Shown: positions 1 to 6,826 of the stretch, one piece after another | Position numbering within the stretch: position 1 is the first letter of the stretch | Layout: each line of letters opens with the position of its first letter | DNA from: Thermomonas sp. | GTDB taxonomy: Bacteria > Pseudomonadota > Gammaproteobacteria > Xanthomonadales > Xanthomonadaceae | NCBI GenBank assembly: GCA_020692565.1 | Contig: JAIMKJ010000029.1 | Coordinates: 1 to 50,367, forward strand | Direction: 5' to 3' | DNA length: 50,367 nt | Notes under the pieces: generated by a model | Seen by the model: the letters and a program-made list of their open reading frames with translations, nothing else | Databases searched by the model: none | Told to the model about the DNA's origin: nothing | Made by a program: the position numbers and the translations under genes

Positions 1-69
1 CAGTTCGTCGGGGTGCGCGTTGAGAGTTCGGCTTTCGGGCCGTTATTCGGGTCGGACTCAGGCGTTATG
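1..69 (+). other. attC site, 3' part (integron cassette boundary 1)
   Basis: The segment ends in an L' box (cggactcaggcg) followed by the core GTTATGC at 63-69, matching the right end of the three complete attC sites downstream. The left end (R'' core) is outside the window or not recognisable. Recombination would occur between G and TT of the core, so the first cassette starts at about 64. Confidence 0.7.
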
Positions 70-363
70 CGGAACATGAACGATTCCAAATCGATCTATT
101 CGAGCGAAAATCTAGCCGTGATTCGCCATCATCTGAATTTCGTTGGCTACGTGGCGGTCATGCATAAGCACCTATTCGCTGCACGAGCGCCGACTCCGCT
201 CGCCTTCAGTGAGATCGAAGACTTCGAAGCTTACCTGGCTGAGCACTGCAAGCCTGGAGACAAGTTGATTGTTTGGCCGTTTCCGGATCAAGGCGTGAAC
301 GAGATCGCTCAGGGCAAAATCCCACAACCAGATGGAACAGTTTTTCAGGGCGGCGCCTACTGA
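67..363 (+). CDS. hypothetical integron cassette protein
   Basis: A 98-residue ORF filling the first cassette. The first in-cassette ATG (67) lies inside the attC core GTTATGC; a second ATG at 76 is equally possible, and an upstream in-frame ATG at 13 would lie inside the attC and is not credible. The protein is soluble-looking, without signal peptide or membrane segment, and I do not recognise a family. The stop at 361-363 sits just 7 bases before the next attC core, the tight packing typical of cassettes. There is no obvious Shine-Dalgarno or promoter of its own, so expression probably depends on an upstream cassette promoter. The gene is AT-richer than the chromosomal genes further right, consistent with acquisition. 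Function unknown. Confidence 0.6.
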   Translation: MRNMNDSKSIYSSENLAVIRHHLNFVGYVAVMHKHLFAARAPTPLAFSEIEDFEAYLAEHCKPGDKLIVWPFPDQGVNEIAQGKIPQPDGTVFQGGAY

Positions 364-370
364 TAGTGCC

Positions 371-478
371 GCTTAACAATTCGTTCAAGCCGAGCCCGCT
401 TCGCGGCCTCGTGCAAGTTCCCGCAAGTTTCACTTGCCCAAGGCCGCAAAGCGGCCCGGCTTAACTCCGGCGTTAGGC
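371..478 (+). other. attC site 2
   Basis: Complete attC of about 108 bp. The R'' core GCTTAAC is at 371-377, followed by an L'' box (aattcgttcaagccga); the right end has the L' stretch cggcttaactccggcg and the R' core GTTAGGC at 472-478. The interior is self-complementary (gcttcgcggcc against ggccgcaaagc). The box sequences resemble Xanthomonas-type attC sites. Confidence 0.92.
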
Positions 479-490
479 GGCACAATAGAT

Positions 491-862
491 ATGGCTAACA
501 CCTACATAGTGGTGCTTGTGAACGAATGGGGGCAGGTGCTTGAGCGTGACGGGACGCTATATCGCAGTGATTCAGGCCGCCCACACTTTCAGCAAATGTT
601 TTCTGATTTAGCATTGGCAAGAAAATTCGCTGATGCGGTTGTCAGTGAGCTGTCACACGTTGAGTGTGATGTTGTCTGTGGAGAAGAGATTATTTTCCAG
701 CATTTTGACGCTGAGTGGCGTCGCGTTAAGAGTGAAGAGATGCTGCGCATGTCTTTTCTGCAGCAACGACAGAGTAGACGAGTTATATCCGCCATCATCG
801 GCGTGGTCATGCTGACTATTTCTGGAGCGTTGGTATATTTTGCATATGGGCGCGCCGCCTAA
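491..862 (+). CDS. hypothetical cassette protein with C-terminal membrane anchor
   Basis: A 123-residue ORF in the second cassette. The start at 491 is chosen because an upstream in-frame ATG (434) lies inside the attC. Residues 1-95 are soluble and charged; residues 98-118 form one hydrophobic segment (start VISAIIGVVMLT) flanked by Arg residues on the N-terminal side, which predicts a C-tail-anchored inner-membrane protein with a cytoplasmic body. The TAA stop (860-862) is embedded in the R'' core of the next attC (GCCTAAC), so gene and recombination site overlap. I do not recognise the family. Membrane-associated cassette proteins are common in chromosomal integrons, but this says nothing about the specific role here. 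Confidence 0.65.
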   Translation: MANTYIVVLVNEWGQVLERDGTLYRSDSGRPHFQQMFSDLALARKFADAVVSELSHVECDVVCGEEIIFQHFDAEWRRVKSEEMLRMSFLQQRQSRRVISAIIGVVMLTISGALVYFAYGRAA

Positions 863-968
863 CAATTCGTTCAAGCCGACCCCGCATCGTGGCGTCGGCC
901 ACGTGCCTGCGCTACGCTAGCACGCGTCTGCCACCCCGCTACGGGGCGGCTTAACTCAGGCGTTGGGT
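857..968 (+). other. attC site 3
   Basis: The R'' core GCCTAAC is at 857-863 with the L'' box aattcgttcaagccgac; the right end is cggcttaactcaggcg and R' core GTTGGGT at 962-968. About 112 bp, with GC-rich complementary arms near each end. It overlaps the stop codon of the preceding cassette gene. Confidence 0.92.
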
Positions 969-976
969 GCCTTGTC

Positions 977-1459
977 ATGCGTTGGTCTGAGCTGCGATCA
1001 AAAGTAGAGGCTGAGTTCGCGGACGAGATCCGTGATCGAGTTGCCGTGCATGTCACTAGGCACCACAAGCGCTCTCGCTCGGGTCGAGGTTGGATCACGA
1101 TTGATGGCCATGAGATCGCAAACTTTTGCGATTGGTCCGTCTACTACCCCAACCCCGATCATCGTGCTTCGTATAAAGACGCGCTCGCCGCATACGGAGA
1201 GTTGCGGGCTTGGGACTTTAAGGAGGCGTGCTGGGCGTTGATACATGAGGGTATCGAGCCGGCGCTGGAGTCTGGTGACCCATTGCGCCAAGCGCTGGCA
1301 ATTCTTCATCGCAAATTCGGCAAGCGTCGGCTATCTCAACTCCTTGAGCGACGGGATGATCTTCATCCCTTGGTGCGCTTCTTGGCAGAGTTCCGCAAGA
1401 ACCCTGTAGCGGCACCTAACAATTCATTCAAACCGAGCCCACAGCAGGGCGGCGCCTAA
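977..1459 (+). CDS. SF0329-like integron cassette protein
   Basis: A 160-residue protein starting MRWSELRSKVEAEFAD and containing GRGWITIDGHEIANF near residue 37, features I associate with the SF0329 family of short proteins often found in integron cassettes and enterobacteria; this is from memory and needs a search. Family function is unknown. The start at 977 lies 9 bases after the attC core. The reading frame runs through the R'' and L'' boxes of the next attC, so the last residues (PNNSFKPSPQQGGA) are translated attC sequence and the TAA stop lies inside it. The original gene product therefore probably ended earlier, or the tail is tolerated. No signal peptide or membrane segment is visible. 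Confidence 0.7.
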   Translation: MRWSELRSKVEAEFADEIRDRVAVHVTRHHKRSRSGRGWITIDGHEIANFCDWSVYYPNPDHRASYKDALAAYGELRAWDFKEACWALIHEGIEPALESGDPLRQALAILHRKFGKRRLSQLLERRDDLHPLVRFLAEFRKNPVAAPNNSFKPSPQQGGA

Positions 1460-1530
1460 GTGCACGCCTTCGGCTATATTCGCACTCAGTCGCCGCCCTG
1501 CTGCGGGCCGGCTTAATTCAGGCGTTAGGC
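1414..1530 (+). other. attC site 4
   Basis: The R'' core ACCTAAC is at 1414-1420, the L'' box aattcattcaaaccga follows, and the right end is cggcttaattcaggcg with R' core GTTAGGC at 1524-1530. About 117 bp, with complementary arms (cagcagggcggcg against cgccgccctgctg) that would form a long hairpin. The last attC visible in the array. Confidence 0.92.
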
Positions 1531-1544
1531 GACTAGGAAAGCAC

Positions 1545-2009
1545 ATGCCATCTTTAGACGATGTGTACCGAAAGTTTGGCGAGACATCTGAGGCTGCGCA
1601 GCTCTTGGAGACTCAGCTCGGGACAATGCTCATATGGGTTGATTGCCTTGATGCGGATTTGATCGAAAGCCCAGACTCTGAACGAGCCAATGAGATTTAT
1701 AAGAAAATAAATAAACAGACTCTTGGGGGTTTGATCAAAAAGCTTGGCAATAAGACGTCCTCAATAGATCAACTTGAAGATCTTTTGCTGCAAGCACTTA
1801 CTGTTAGAAACAAGCTGGCCCACTCATTTTATCTAAGGCATAACTTCCGGAGAAATTCCAAAGAAGGCCGCGTAAAAATGATAGAAGACTTGGAGTCAAT
1901 GCACGAAGATCTGCTCGCTGCTTACAAGGCGGTGATGCTTCTTTCTGGCGTAGACATCGACAAAATGGTAGCAGAGCAAGAAGACGTGCCGTTACCTACC
2001 AGCAAGTAG
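1545..2009 (+). CDS. cassette protein with HEPN-like RNxxxH motif
   Basis: A 154-residue, mostly helical, charged protein in the last cassette, starting 14 bases after the attC core. It contains R88-N-K-L-A-H93 within a predicted helix (LTVRNKLAHSFY), which fits the R-x4-6-H signature of HEPN domains, a family that includes RNase toxins and abortive-infection effectors as well as inactive members. No nucleotidyltransferase (MNT) partner is adjacent. The gene is clearly AT-richer than the rest of the window, including Ile ATA codons and runs of AAA/AAT, indicating recent transfer. No further attC follows it; instead a strong hairpin closes the array. Assignment to HEPN rests on one motif and on helical character, so it is tentative; the coding call itself is firm. 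Confidence 0.75.
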   Translation: MPSLDDVYRKFGETSEAAQLLETQLGTMLIWVDCLDADLIESPDSERANEIYKKINKQTLGGLIKKLGNKTSSIDQLEDLLLQALTVRNKLAHSFYLRHNFRRNSKEGRVKMIEDLESMHEDLLAAYKAVMLLSGVDIDKMVAEQEDVPLPTSK

Positions 2010-2038
2010 CCCGGGTCTCGCCCACGGCGAGACCCGGG
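2010..2038 (+). terminator. hairpin at end of cassette array
   Basis: A perfect 13-bp inverted repeat (cccgggtctcgcc, loop cac, ggcgagacccggg) starts at the base after the stop codon of the last cassette gene. There is no T-run behind it, so it may act as a transcript-stabilising or weak termination hairpin. Confidence 0.6.
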
Positions 2039-2371
2039 AGCCACAAGGTCGCCGACGATCCGATCCCTTATGCCGCATCCTGATTGCCTTGCAGTCAGCC
2101 CATCGATTTCCGGGGAAAAGTGGCATTCGATTGCAATTTATCAGTTCCACTGTGTTTGCAGCCTCTATGGCGCTGACTCCGCTCCCGCTTCTCGTATAAG
2201 ATTCGGGGGCGGATAATCCAATGACACACTGGTGTCTCAATGACATCCGCCATTTGCGTCAAATGACGCTCGACAGATTTAAAGCCTGCGATCGCCTCCG
2301 TTCCACGGGCTTTGAATGCCCCTCGTCAACTTTTCTATAAATTGCCCAACTTTGAAGAAGGTTCCAAACTG
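2039..2371. other. intergenic region between integron and H-NS-like gene
   Basis: No gene is supported here. It is AT-richer than average and holds a 6-bp perfect inverted repeat with 2-base centre (gcgtca-aa-tgacgc, 2256-2269) and the imperfect palindrome gacacactggtgtc just upstream (2223-2236). These could be operators or promoter elements for the H-NS-like gene. No attC site was found, so the cassette array appears to end at the hairpin. Confidence 0.5.
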
Positions 2372-2764
2372 ATGAAGCCTACCCTCGATTCAATCGCATC
2401 GGCCAAAGCGAAGTTGGCCGACGAAATCCGTGCCCTTGAACAACAGGAACAGGCATTGCGCAAGGAGCAGGCAGCGGATGCGTTCACGCAGGTGATGAGC
2501 GTGCTGCATCTGTTCGCCCAGCATTTCGACAATGCGCAGAAGGCCGAGATCGCTGCGCTGGTCGCGGGCGGCGCCAAGGCGCCCAAGAAGACCGCGGCGC
2601 AGAAGGCCGAGCTGCCGCCCAAGTATTGGCTGCCCCACAACGGTGAGACGTGGTCGGGTCGCGGCCGGCCGCCGCGGTCGTTCACGGCCTGGGAAGGCAC
2701 GGTGTCGCACAAGGAATGGAAGGCCAGGCATCCGAAGGAAAAGTTTCCGAAATTCCCCGGGTAA
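2372..2764 (+). CDS. H-NS family nucleoid-associated protein
   Basis: A 130-residue protein with the two-part H-NS layout: an N-terminal coiled-coil oligomerisation region (about residues 8-65, heptad-rich with Glu/Gln/Leu) and a C-terminal DNA-binding region (about 83-130) carrying the SGRGRPP minor-groove motif at 95-101 after a KYWLPHNGETW lead. Proteins of this class bind AT-rich DNA and silence horizontally acquired genes. An upstream in-frame ATG exists at 2312, but the ATG at 2372 is preferred because of the purine-rich Shine-Dalgarno gaagaagg 10 bases before it. The gene sits directly beside the AT-rich cassette array, a natural target for such a silencer, though most xanthomonads encode several paralogues and this link is inference. 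Confidence 0.9.
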   Translation: MKPTLDSIASAKAKLADEIRALEQQEQALRKEQAADAFTQVMSVLHLFAQHFDNAQKAEIAALVAGGAKAPKKTAAQKAELPPKYWLPHNGETWSGRGRPPRSFTAWEGTVSHKEWKARHPKEKFPKFPG

Positions 2765-2790
2765 TGCATCCGGCGGATTCGAACGGGTCA

Positions 2791-2808
2791 GGCGGGCGCG
2801 AGCCCGCC
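2791..2808. terminator. bidirectional hairpin between H-NS-like and SDR genes
   Basis: The stem ggcgggc / gcccgcc (7 bp) with a 4-base loop lies between two convergent genes. No T-run is present on either strand. Confidence 0.5.
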
Positions 2809-2831
2809 GTGTCTCTGCTTGCGTCGTCCGG

Positions 2832-3596
2832 TCATTCTTGGCGCCGCGCCAACGCCAACGCCACCGCGTCGGCGCCGGCCGGGAAATGCAGTCGATCGGT
2901 GGTGTCGTTGGCCGCGCGCCAGATGGTCTCGGCCACGTCGGTTTCCCGGGTCAGCGCCGTGGCCTGGCCCATGCCCGAAAACACGCTGTGGGCGAACGGC
3001 GCGTAGGCGTCGGGGATCAGGCCCTGCATGCGCTGCTGGCCGTTGGCGGTGAAACGGGTGGAGGGGCCGTAGCCGGGTTCCACCAGCTTGATCCGCACGT
3101 CGAAGGCCCTCAGCTCGTGGGCCAGCGACGCGGAGAACCCTTCGACCGCGGTCTTGCTGGCCGTGTACGCCGCCACCAGCGGGAACGGCGCCAGCGTGGT
3201 GCTGGAGGTCACGTTGACGATGACGCCCGCACGGCGCTGGCGGAACCGGGGGATCGTGGCCTGGCACATCGCCATGACGCCGAAGGTGTTGGTCTCGAAG
3301 ATGTCGCGGACGGTCGACATGGGCGTGGCTTCGAATGCGCCGAACAGGCCGACGCCGGCGTTGTTGACGAGGACATCGATGGGGCCTGCGGCCTCCAGGG
3401 CCTGGGCGATGCTGTCGGGCCGGGTCACATCCAGGGCCAGCACGTGCAGGTGGGGGGACGCCGGCAGCAGATCCCGCTGCGGGTTGCGCATGGTGGCGAT
3501 GACGTTCCAGCCTTCGGCAAGGAAGTGGCGGGCGGTCTCCAGGCCGTAGCCGGAGGAACAGCCGGTGATCAGGGCGGTTTTCGTGTCGCGCTTCAT
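2832..3596 (-). CDS. SDR family NAD(P)-dependent oxidoreductase
   Basis: A 254-residue classical short-chain dehydrogenase/reductase. The Rossmann motif TGCSSGYG is at 11-18, NNAG at 78-81, the catalytic Ser in the TSS stretch at about 130-132, and Tyr144-x3-Lys148 (YTASK). Arg38 after the second strand (TMRNP) suggests NADP(H) preference, which is inference. The substrate is unknown. The start at 3596 is chosen over longer readings because GGAG lies 8 bases upstream and the SDR fold begins right after it. It is transcribed divergently from the AraC-type regulator at 3696, with a 99-bp shared intergenic region containing a direct repeat, so it is probably the regulator's target. Confidence 0.93.
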   Translation of the reverse strand: MKRDTKTALITGCSSGYGLETARHFLAEGWNVIATMRNPQRDLLPASPHLHVLALDVTRPDSIAQALEAAGPIDVLVNNAGVGLFGAFEATPMSTVRDIFETNTFGVMAMCQATIPRFRQRRAGVIVNVTSSTTLAPFPLVAAYTASKTAVEGFSASLAHELRAFDVRIKLVEPGYGPSTRFTANGQQRMQGLIPDAYAPFAHSVFSGMGQATALTRETDVAETIWRAANDTTDRLHFPAGADAVALALARRQE

Positions 3597-3645
3597 GTCG
3601 TTCTCCGTGGGTGGGTTGACGGTGGGAGCACGATAGGCGAGCGTT

Positions 3646-3678
3646 TCCGGATGATCGATAACGCAAAGTCCGATGATC
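3646..3678. promoter_or_regulatory. direct repeat, candidate AraC-regulator binding site
   Basis: Two copies of tccg(g)atgatc lie at 3646-3656 and 3669-3678; the shared gatgatc cores are 22 bp apart, about two helical turns, as is usual for AraC-family half-sites. The repeat lies between the divergent SDR and AraC genes. Confidence 0.45.
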
Positions 3679-3695
3679 TTTAGCCGGAGTCCGGA

Positions 3696-4595
3696 ATGAG
3701 CGATCCGCTGTCCGACGTGGTGCGCCTGCTGCATCCGCGCGCGGTCTTCGCCAACGTCATCAGCGGCAAGGGCCACTGGGCCGTGCGCTACGCCGAGTAC
3801 GGCCAGCCGGGCTTCTGCATCGTGCTGGAAGGCAGCGCGCTGTTGACGGTGGACGGGCATGCGCCGATCGCCATCCGCGCGGGCGACTTCGTGCTGTTGC
3901 CGGCGACCCCGCCGTTCACGCTGTCCAGCGTCGCGCCGGCGCCGCCGGTGTTCGAGTTCATCGACCCCAGGATCGTCCCCGGAGGACAGGGAGAACGGCG
4001 CCACGGCGATCCCGAGGGTCCGCCGGACATGCGGTCATTGGGCGGTGCCTTCCTGTTCGATACCGCCGACGCCGGGCTGTTGGTGTCGCTGCTGCCTGCC
4101 GTGGTCCACGTGCGGGGCGCCAGCCGGCTGCTGCGACTGGTCGAGATGGTCGGCGAGGAATACCGGGAGCAGAAACCGGGGAACGACTACATGCTGTCCC
4201 GGCTGGTCGAGATGTTGCTGGTGGAGGCGATGCGCTGGACGACGGCGGGCAGCGCCCCGCCGGGCCTGCTGCGCGGCCTGGGCGACGAGCGACTGGCGGT
4301 GGCGCTCAAGCGGATTCACGCCCGCATCGATCATCCGTGGACGGTGGGCGAACTCGCGAACGCGGCGGCGCTGTCGCGTTCGACCTTCTTCGACCGGTTC
4401 ACGCGCACTGTCGGGGTGCCGCCGATGGAATACCTGCTGGCCTGGCGCATGGAGATCGCGAAGGGGCTGTTGCGGCGTGATGGACTGCGCGTCGCGCAGG
4501 TGGCGGAGCGCGTCGGCTATGGTTCGACCAGTACGTTCAGCGTCGCCTTCAGCCGGCACGTGGGCGCGCCGCCGAGCCGCTACGCCCACGGCTGA
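3696..4595 (+). CDS. AraC family transcriptional regulator with N-terminal cupin
   Basis: A 299-residue regulator. Residues about 10-190 form a cupin-type effector domain (ISGKGHWAVRYAEYGQPGFC, then the RAGDFVLLPATPPFTL strand typical of the AraC cupin_6 class). Residues about 205-299 contain the double helix-turn-helix: a first HTH at WTVGELANAAALSRSTFFDRF and the second at VAQVAERVGYGSTSTFSVAF, ending in the canonical GAPPSRYAHG. Both HTHs are intact. The gene starts 35 bases downstream of a Shine-Dalgarno-containing stretch (ccggagtccgga just before the ATG) and diverges from the SDR gene. Typically such pairs form a local switch where the regulator activates the oxidoreductase in response to its substrate; the effector is not deducible. 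Confidence 0.93.
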   Translation: MSDPLSDVVRLLHPRAVFANVISGKGHWAVRYAEYGQPGFCIVLEGSALLTVDGHAPIAIRAGDFVLLPATPPFTLSSVAPAPPVFEFIDPRIVPGGQGERRHGDPEGPPDMRSLGGAFLFDTADAGLLVSLLPAVVHVRGASRLLRLVEMVGEEYREQKPGNDYMLSRLVEMLLVEAMRWTTAGSAPPGLLRGLGDERLAVALKRIHARIDHPWTVGELANAAALSRSTFFDRFTRTVGVPPMEYLLAWRMEIAKGLLRRDGLRVAQVAERVGYGSTSTFSVAFSRHVGAPPSRYAHG

Positions 4596-4600
4596 GCCGA

Positions 4601-4630
4601 TGGCGGTCCACGCCGGTCCACGGCGGTCCA
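4601..4630. repeat. 10-bp tandem repeat, three copies
   Basis: The unit (t/c)g(g/c)cggtcca occurs three times back to back in the short gap between the convergent AraC-regulator and SWIM genes. No function is evident. Confidence 0.6.
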
Positions 4631-4648
4631 TGATCGGGTTGCGTGCGA

Positions 4649-6826
4649 TCAGGTCGCGAGATCGGCGCCGTGCGACTGGATCGCCAGTTCCACCCGCAAC
4701 AGGGCATCGAGCAGGGCCTCGCTGCGCCGGGCGGGCGTGGTGTCGGGGTCGTCCAGACCGTGCAGCAGCGCCGGCCAGTGCCGGCCGATGGCGTGTTCCC
4801 GCCACGCGCGCGCCGCCAGCGTGAAGCCGGGGTCTTCCTGCAGGCCGCCGGAGGCGAGCCGCCGGCACAGCAGGTCGCGGGTCCGCAGCAGGTTGTGCAG
4901 CAGCGCCCGCGGCGGCGCATCGTCGCGGTCGGGTGCGCGGGGAGGGGGTTCGGGCGGCGACTCTGACAGCGATTCGGACGTGAATTCCGCGGGCCCCGGC
5001 TCCTGCGGCTCCGGCGCCGGCAGCGCCAGATCGGGCGCATGCAGATGCAGCCACGCCTGTGCGCGGGCATCCCAGAGACTCAGTGGTTCCAGCAGCACGC
5101 GGCCGTCGATGCATTGCAGCCAGCCCAGCGCATGGCTGATCTGCGGTTGCCGTGTCTGCGCGGCCTGGAGTCGGGCGATCGCGCGCTGGCGGCTGTCGCT
5201 GTCGCCGTTGAGCCGCAGTTCGACGCTGCGGCCGTCGCCGTGCGCGTCGTGGCCGGTCTGCGACCAGTCCAGCCCGGCAGCGGCCACGGGCGGTTGCAGC
5301 CGCAACGGCCCGAGCAGGACGATCTGCGGGCGGGCGTCGAGGACGTTGCCGGGCCGGGCGGCCCGCCAGCGCTGCGCGGCGGCAACGATGTCCTGCGCCA
5401 CTGCGGGGTCGGGCGGCGTGCGGATGTCGGTCACGGCGACTGTGGTGTCCGCGGCGATGGTGTCGATGGTCCCGGTGGGGCTGGCGTCGTCAGGTGTGGG
5501 GTCCGGCGTCGGGTCGTCGTCCCAGCGGGTGTCGGTGCGGGCGGTCAGGCTACCGTCGGCGCTGGCCCAGGCGCCGATCAGGCGCCGTCGGCGGCCAAGC
5601 AGCGCCGGCAGCGCGCGACCGGCCCAGGTGTGGCTGCGCCAGTCCGGCCGATCGCCGTCCAGACCGGCGTAGTCGGCGACCGGCAGCCGCCACCAGCGCC
5701 CGGTGTCCAGGCACCAGGCGTGCAGGCTGAAGCCGGCGCGGTCCGCCTCCCCGCGCCCCAGATCCCAGCGTTCCAGGGCCACGATCTGCAGGTCCAGCGG
5801 CGGCGCCGGCCGGTAGTCGCGGCGGTGGCGGCCGGTCAGCTGCGCGCGCGGCTGCGGGGCGGGGTTGGCTTCGAGGGCGCGCAGCCGCGCCCAGGCGTGT
5901 GCCAGCAGCCGCGCGGCGGTTTCGGGCCGGGCGCGACCGCGGCGGGCGAATTCTTCGGCGAGCGCCTGTTGCAGCGTCCGCAGCGCGTGCGAGAGCAGCG
6001 GCAGTTCGGCCTGGCGGCAGCGCTGGGCGAGCGCGGTCAGGTCGTCGATGCGGGTCGTCGAAAGCTGCGCCTGGCCTTCCGCGGCGAGGGCGAGCAGGGC
6101 CTCGCGCACGGCGTCGAGCACGACGCGCTCGCTGCGCGGGCGCGGCGACGCGAGGGGCGTGCCGGTGTCCAGCCCCTGCTGCCGACGCCAGACCAGCAGG
6201 GCCAGCGCGCGGTGCGCACAGCGCGTCTGCGCGCAGGTGCAGGCCGCCGCGTCCGGGCCCAGCGCGGCATCGAAGCGCAGGCGCGCCTCGACCGCGCTCT
6301 GCACCTGCGCGTCGAGCCGGGTGCCGGCGGCGGCGAAGAGGACAGTCACGTCATCCTCCAGCCACGCCGCGGCGCGACGCAGGGCCGCGGCGCCGAGCGC
6401 GCGCGCCAGCGGCACCCAGTCGGGTTGGCTCCAGAACGGTGGCGCTGCGTCGTCGCTGCCGGTGTCCGCAGCCGCTTCGGGCGCAGCGGCGGATTGCGCG
6501 GCCCAGTGCAGCAGCGCGGCCAGGGCGTGGTGACACGCGCCGGCGGCCGGGCAGCCGCAGCGCAGGTGCTGGAAGCCGGGACCGTCGAGCGTCTGGGTCT
6601 GGCCGTCGATCGCGCAGCGCAGGCCGTCCGCCGTCCAGGCCGCGTCCACGTCGCCAGCGGCCGCCAGCACGCCGCGGGCGCGGCGCAGCAGGCCGCGATT
6701 GGCCCAGCCCGCGAGCATGTCGTCGTCGAGCTGCCGCAGCCAGGCCGCCAGCCGGGCGCGCAGGGCCGGATCGATCGCGGCGGAATCGATCCGGACGGGG
6801 TCGATCCGGGTGGAATCGGTACTCAT
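4649..6826 (-). CDS. SWIM zinc finger protein of a MoxR/VWA operon (YehQ-like)
   Basis: A 725-residue protein, last gene of the five-gene MoxR operon. It has two SWIM-type zinc motifs: C90-G-C92-x5-C98-x-H100 and C196-T-C198-x4-C203-x-H205, each with the CxCxnCxH pattern proposed to bind DNA or protein. The middle part is rich in Trp, Arg and Asp; residues about 630-680 are a Pro/Glu/Ser linker. The N-terminus carries a short imperfect repeat of RID/AID units. The ATG at 6824-6826 overlaps the stop of the VWA gene as ATGA, a sign of translational coupling and a firm basis for the start; a much longer open frame upstream is only the shadow of the VWA gene. The order and domain content match E. 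coli yehQ in the yehL-yehM-yehP-yehQ cluster. Molecular role is not established. Confidence 0.88.
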   Translation of the reverse strand: MSTDSTRIDPVRIDSAAIDPALRARLAAWLRQLDDDMLAGWANRGLLRRARGVLAAAGDVDAAWTADGLRCAIDGQTQTLDGPGFQHLRCGCPAAGACHHALAALLHWAAQSAAAPEAAADTGSDDAAPPFWSQPDWVPLARALGAAALRRAAAWLEDDVTVLFAAAGTRLDAQVQSAVEARLRFDAALGPDAAACTCAQTRCAHRALALLVWRRQQGLDTGTPLASPRPRSERVVLDAVREALLALAAEGQAQLSTTRIDDLTALAQRCRQAELPLLSHALRTLQQALAEEFARRGRARPETAARLLAHAWARLRALEANPAPQPRAQLTGRHRRDYRPAPPLDLQIVALERWDLGRGEADRAGFSLHAWCLDTGRWWRLPVADYAGLDGDRPDWRSHTWAGRALPALLGRRRRLIGAWASADGSLTARTDTRWDDDPTPDPTPDDASPTGTIDTIAADTTVAVTDIRTPPDPAVAQDIVAAAQRWRAARPGNVLDARPQIVLLGPLRLQPPVAAAGLDWSQTGHDAHGDGRSVELRLNGDSDSRQRAIARLQAAQTRQPQISHALGWLQCIDGRVLLEPLSLWDARAQAWLHLHAPDLALPAPEPQEPGPAEFTSESLSESPPEPPPRAPDRDDAPPRALLHNLLRTRDLLCRRLASGGLQEDPGFTLAARAWREHAIGRHWPALLHGLDDPDTTPARRSEALLDALLRVELAIQSHGADLAT

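Noticed and set aside
13..66. Upstream in-frame ATG of the first cassette ORF.
   Set aside because: It lies inside the attC site, before the cassette boundary.
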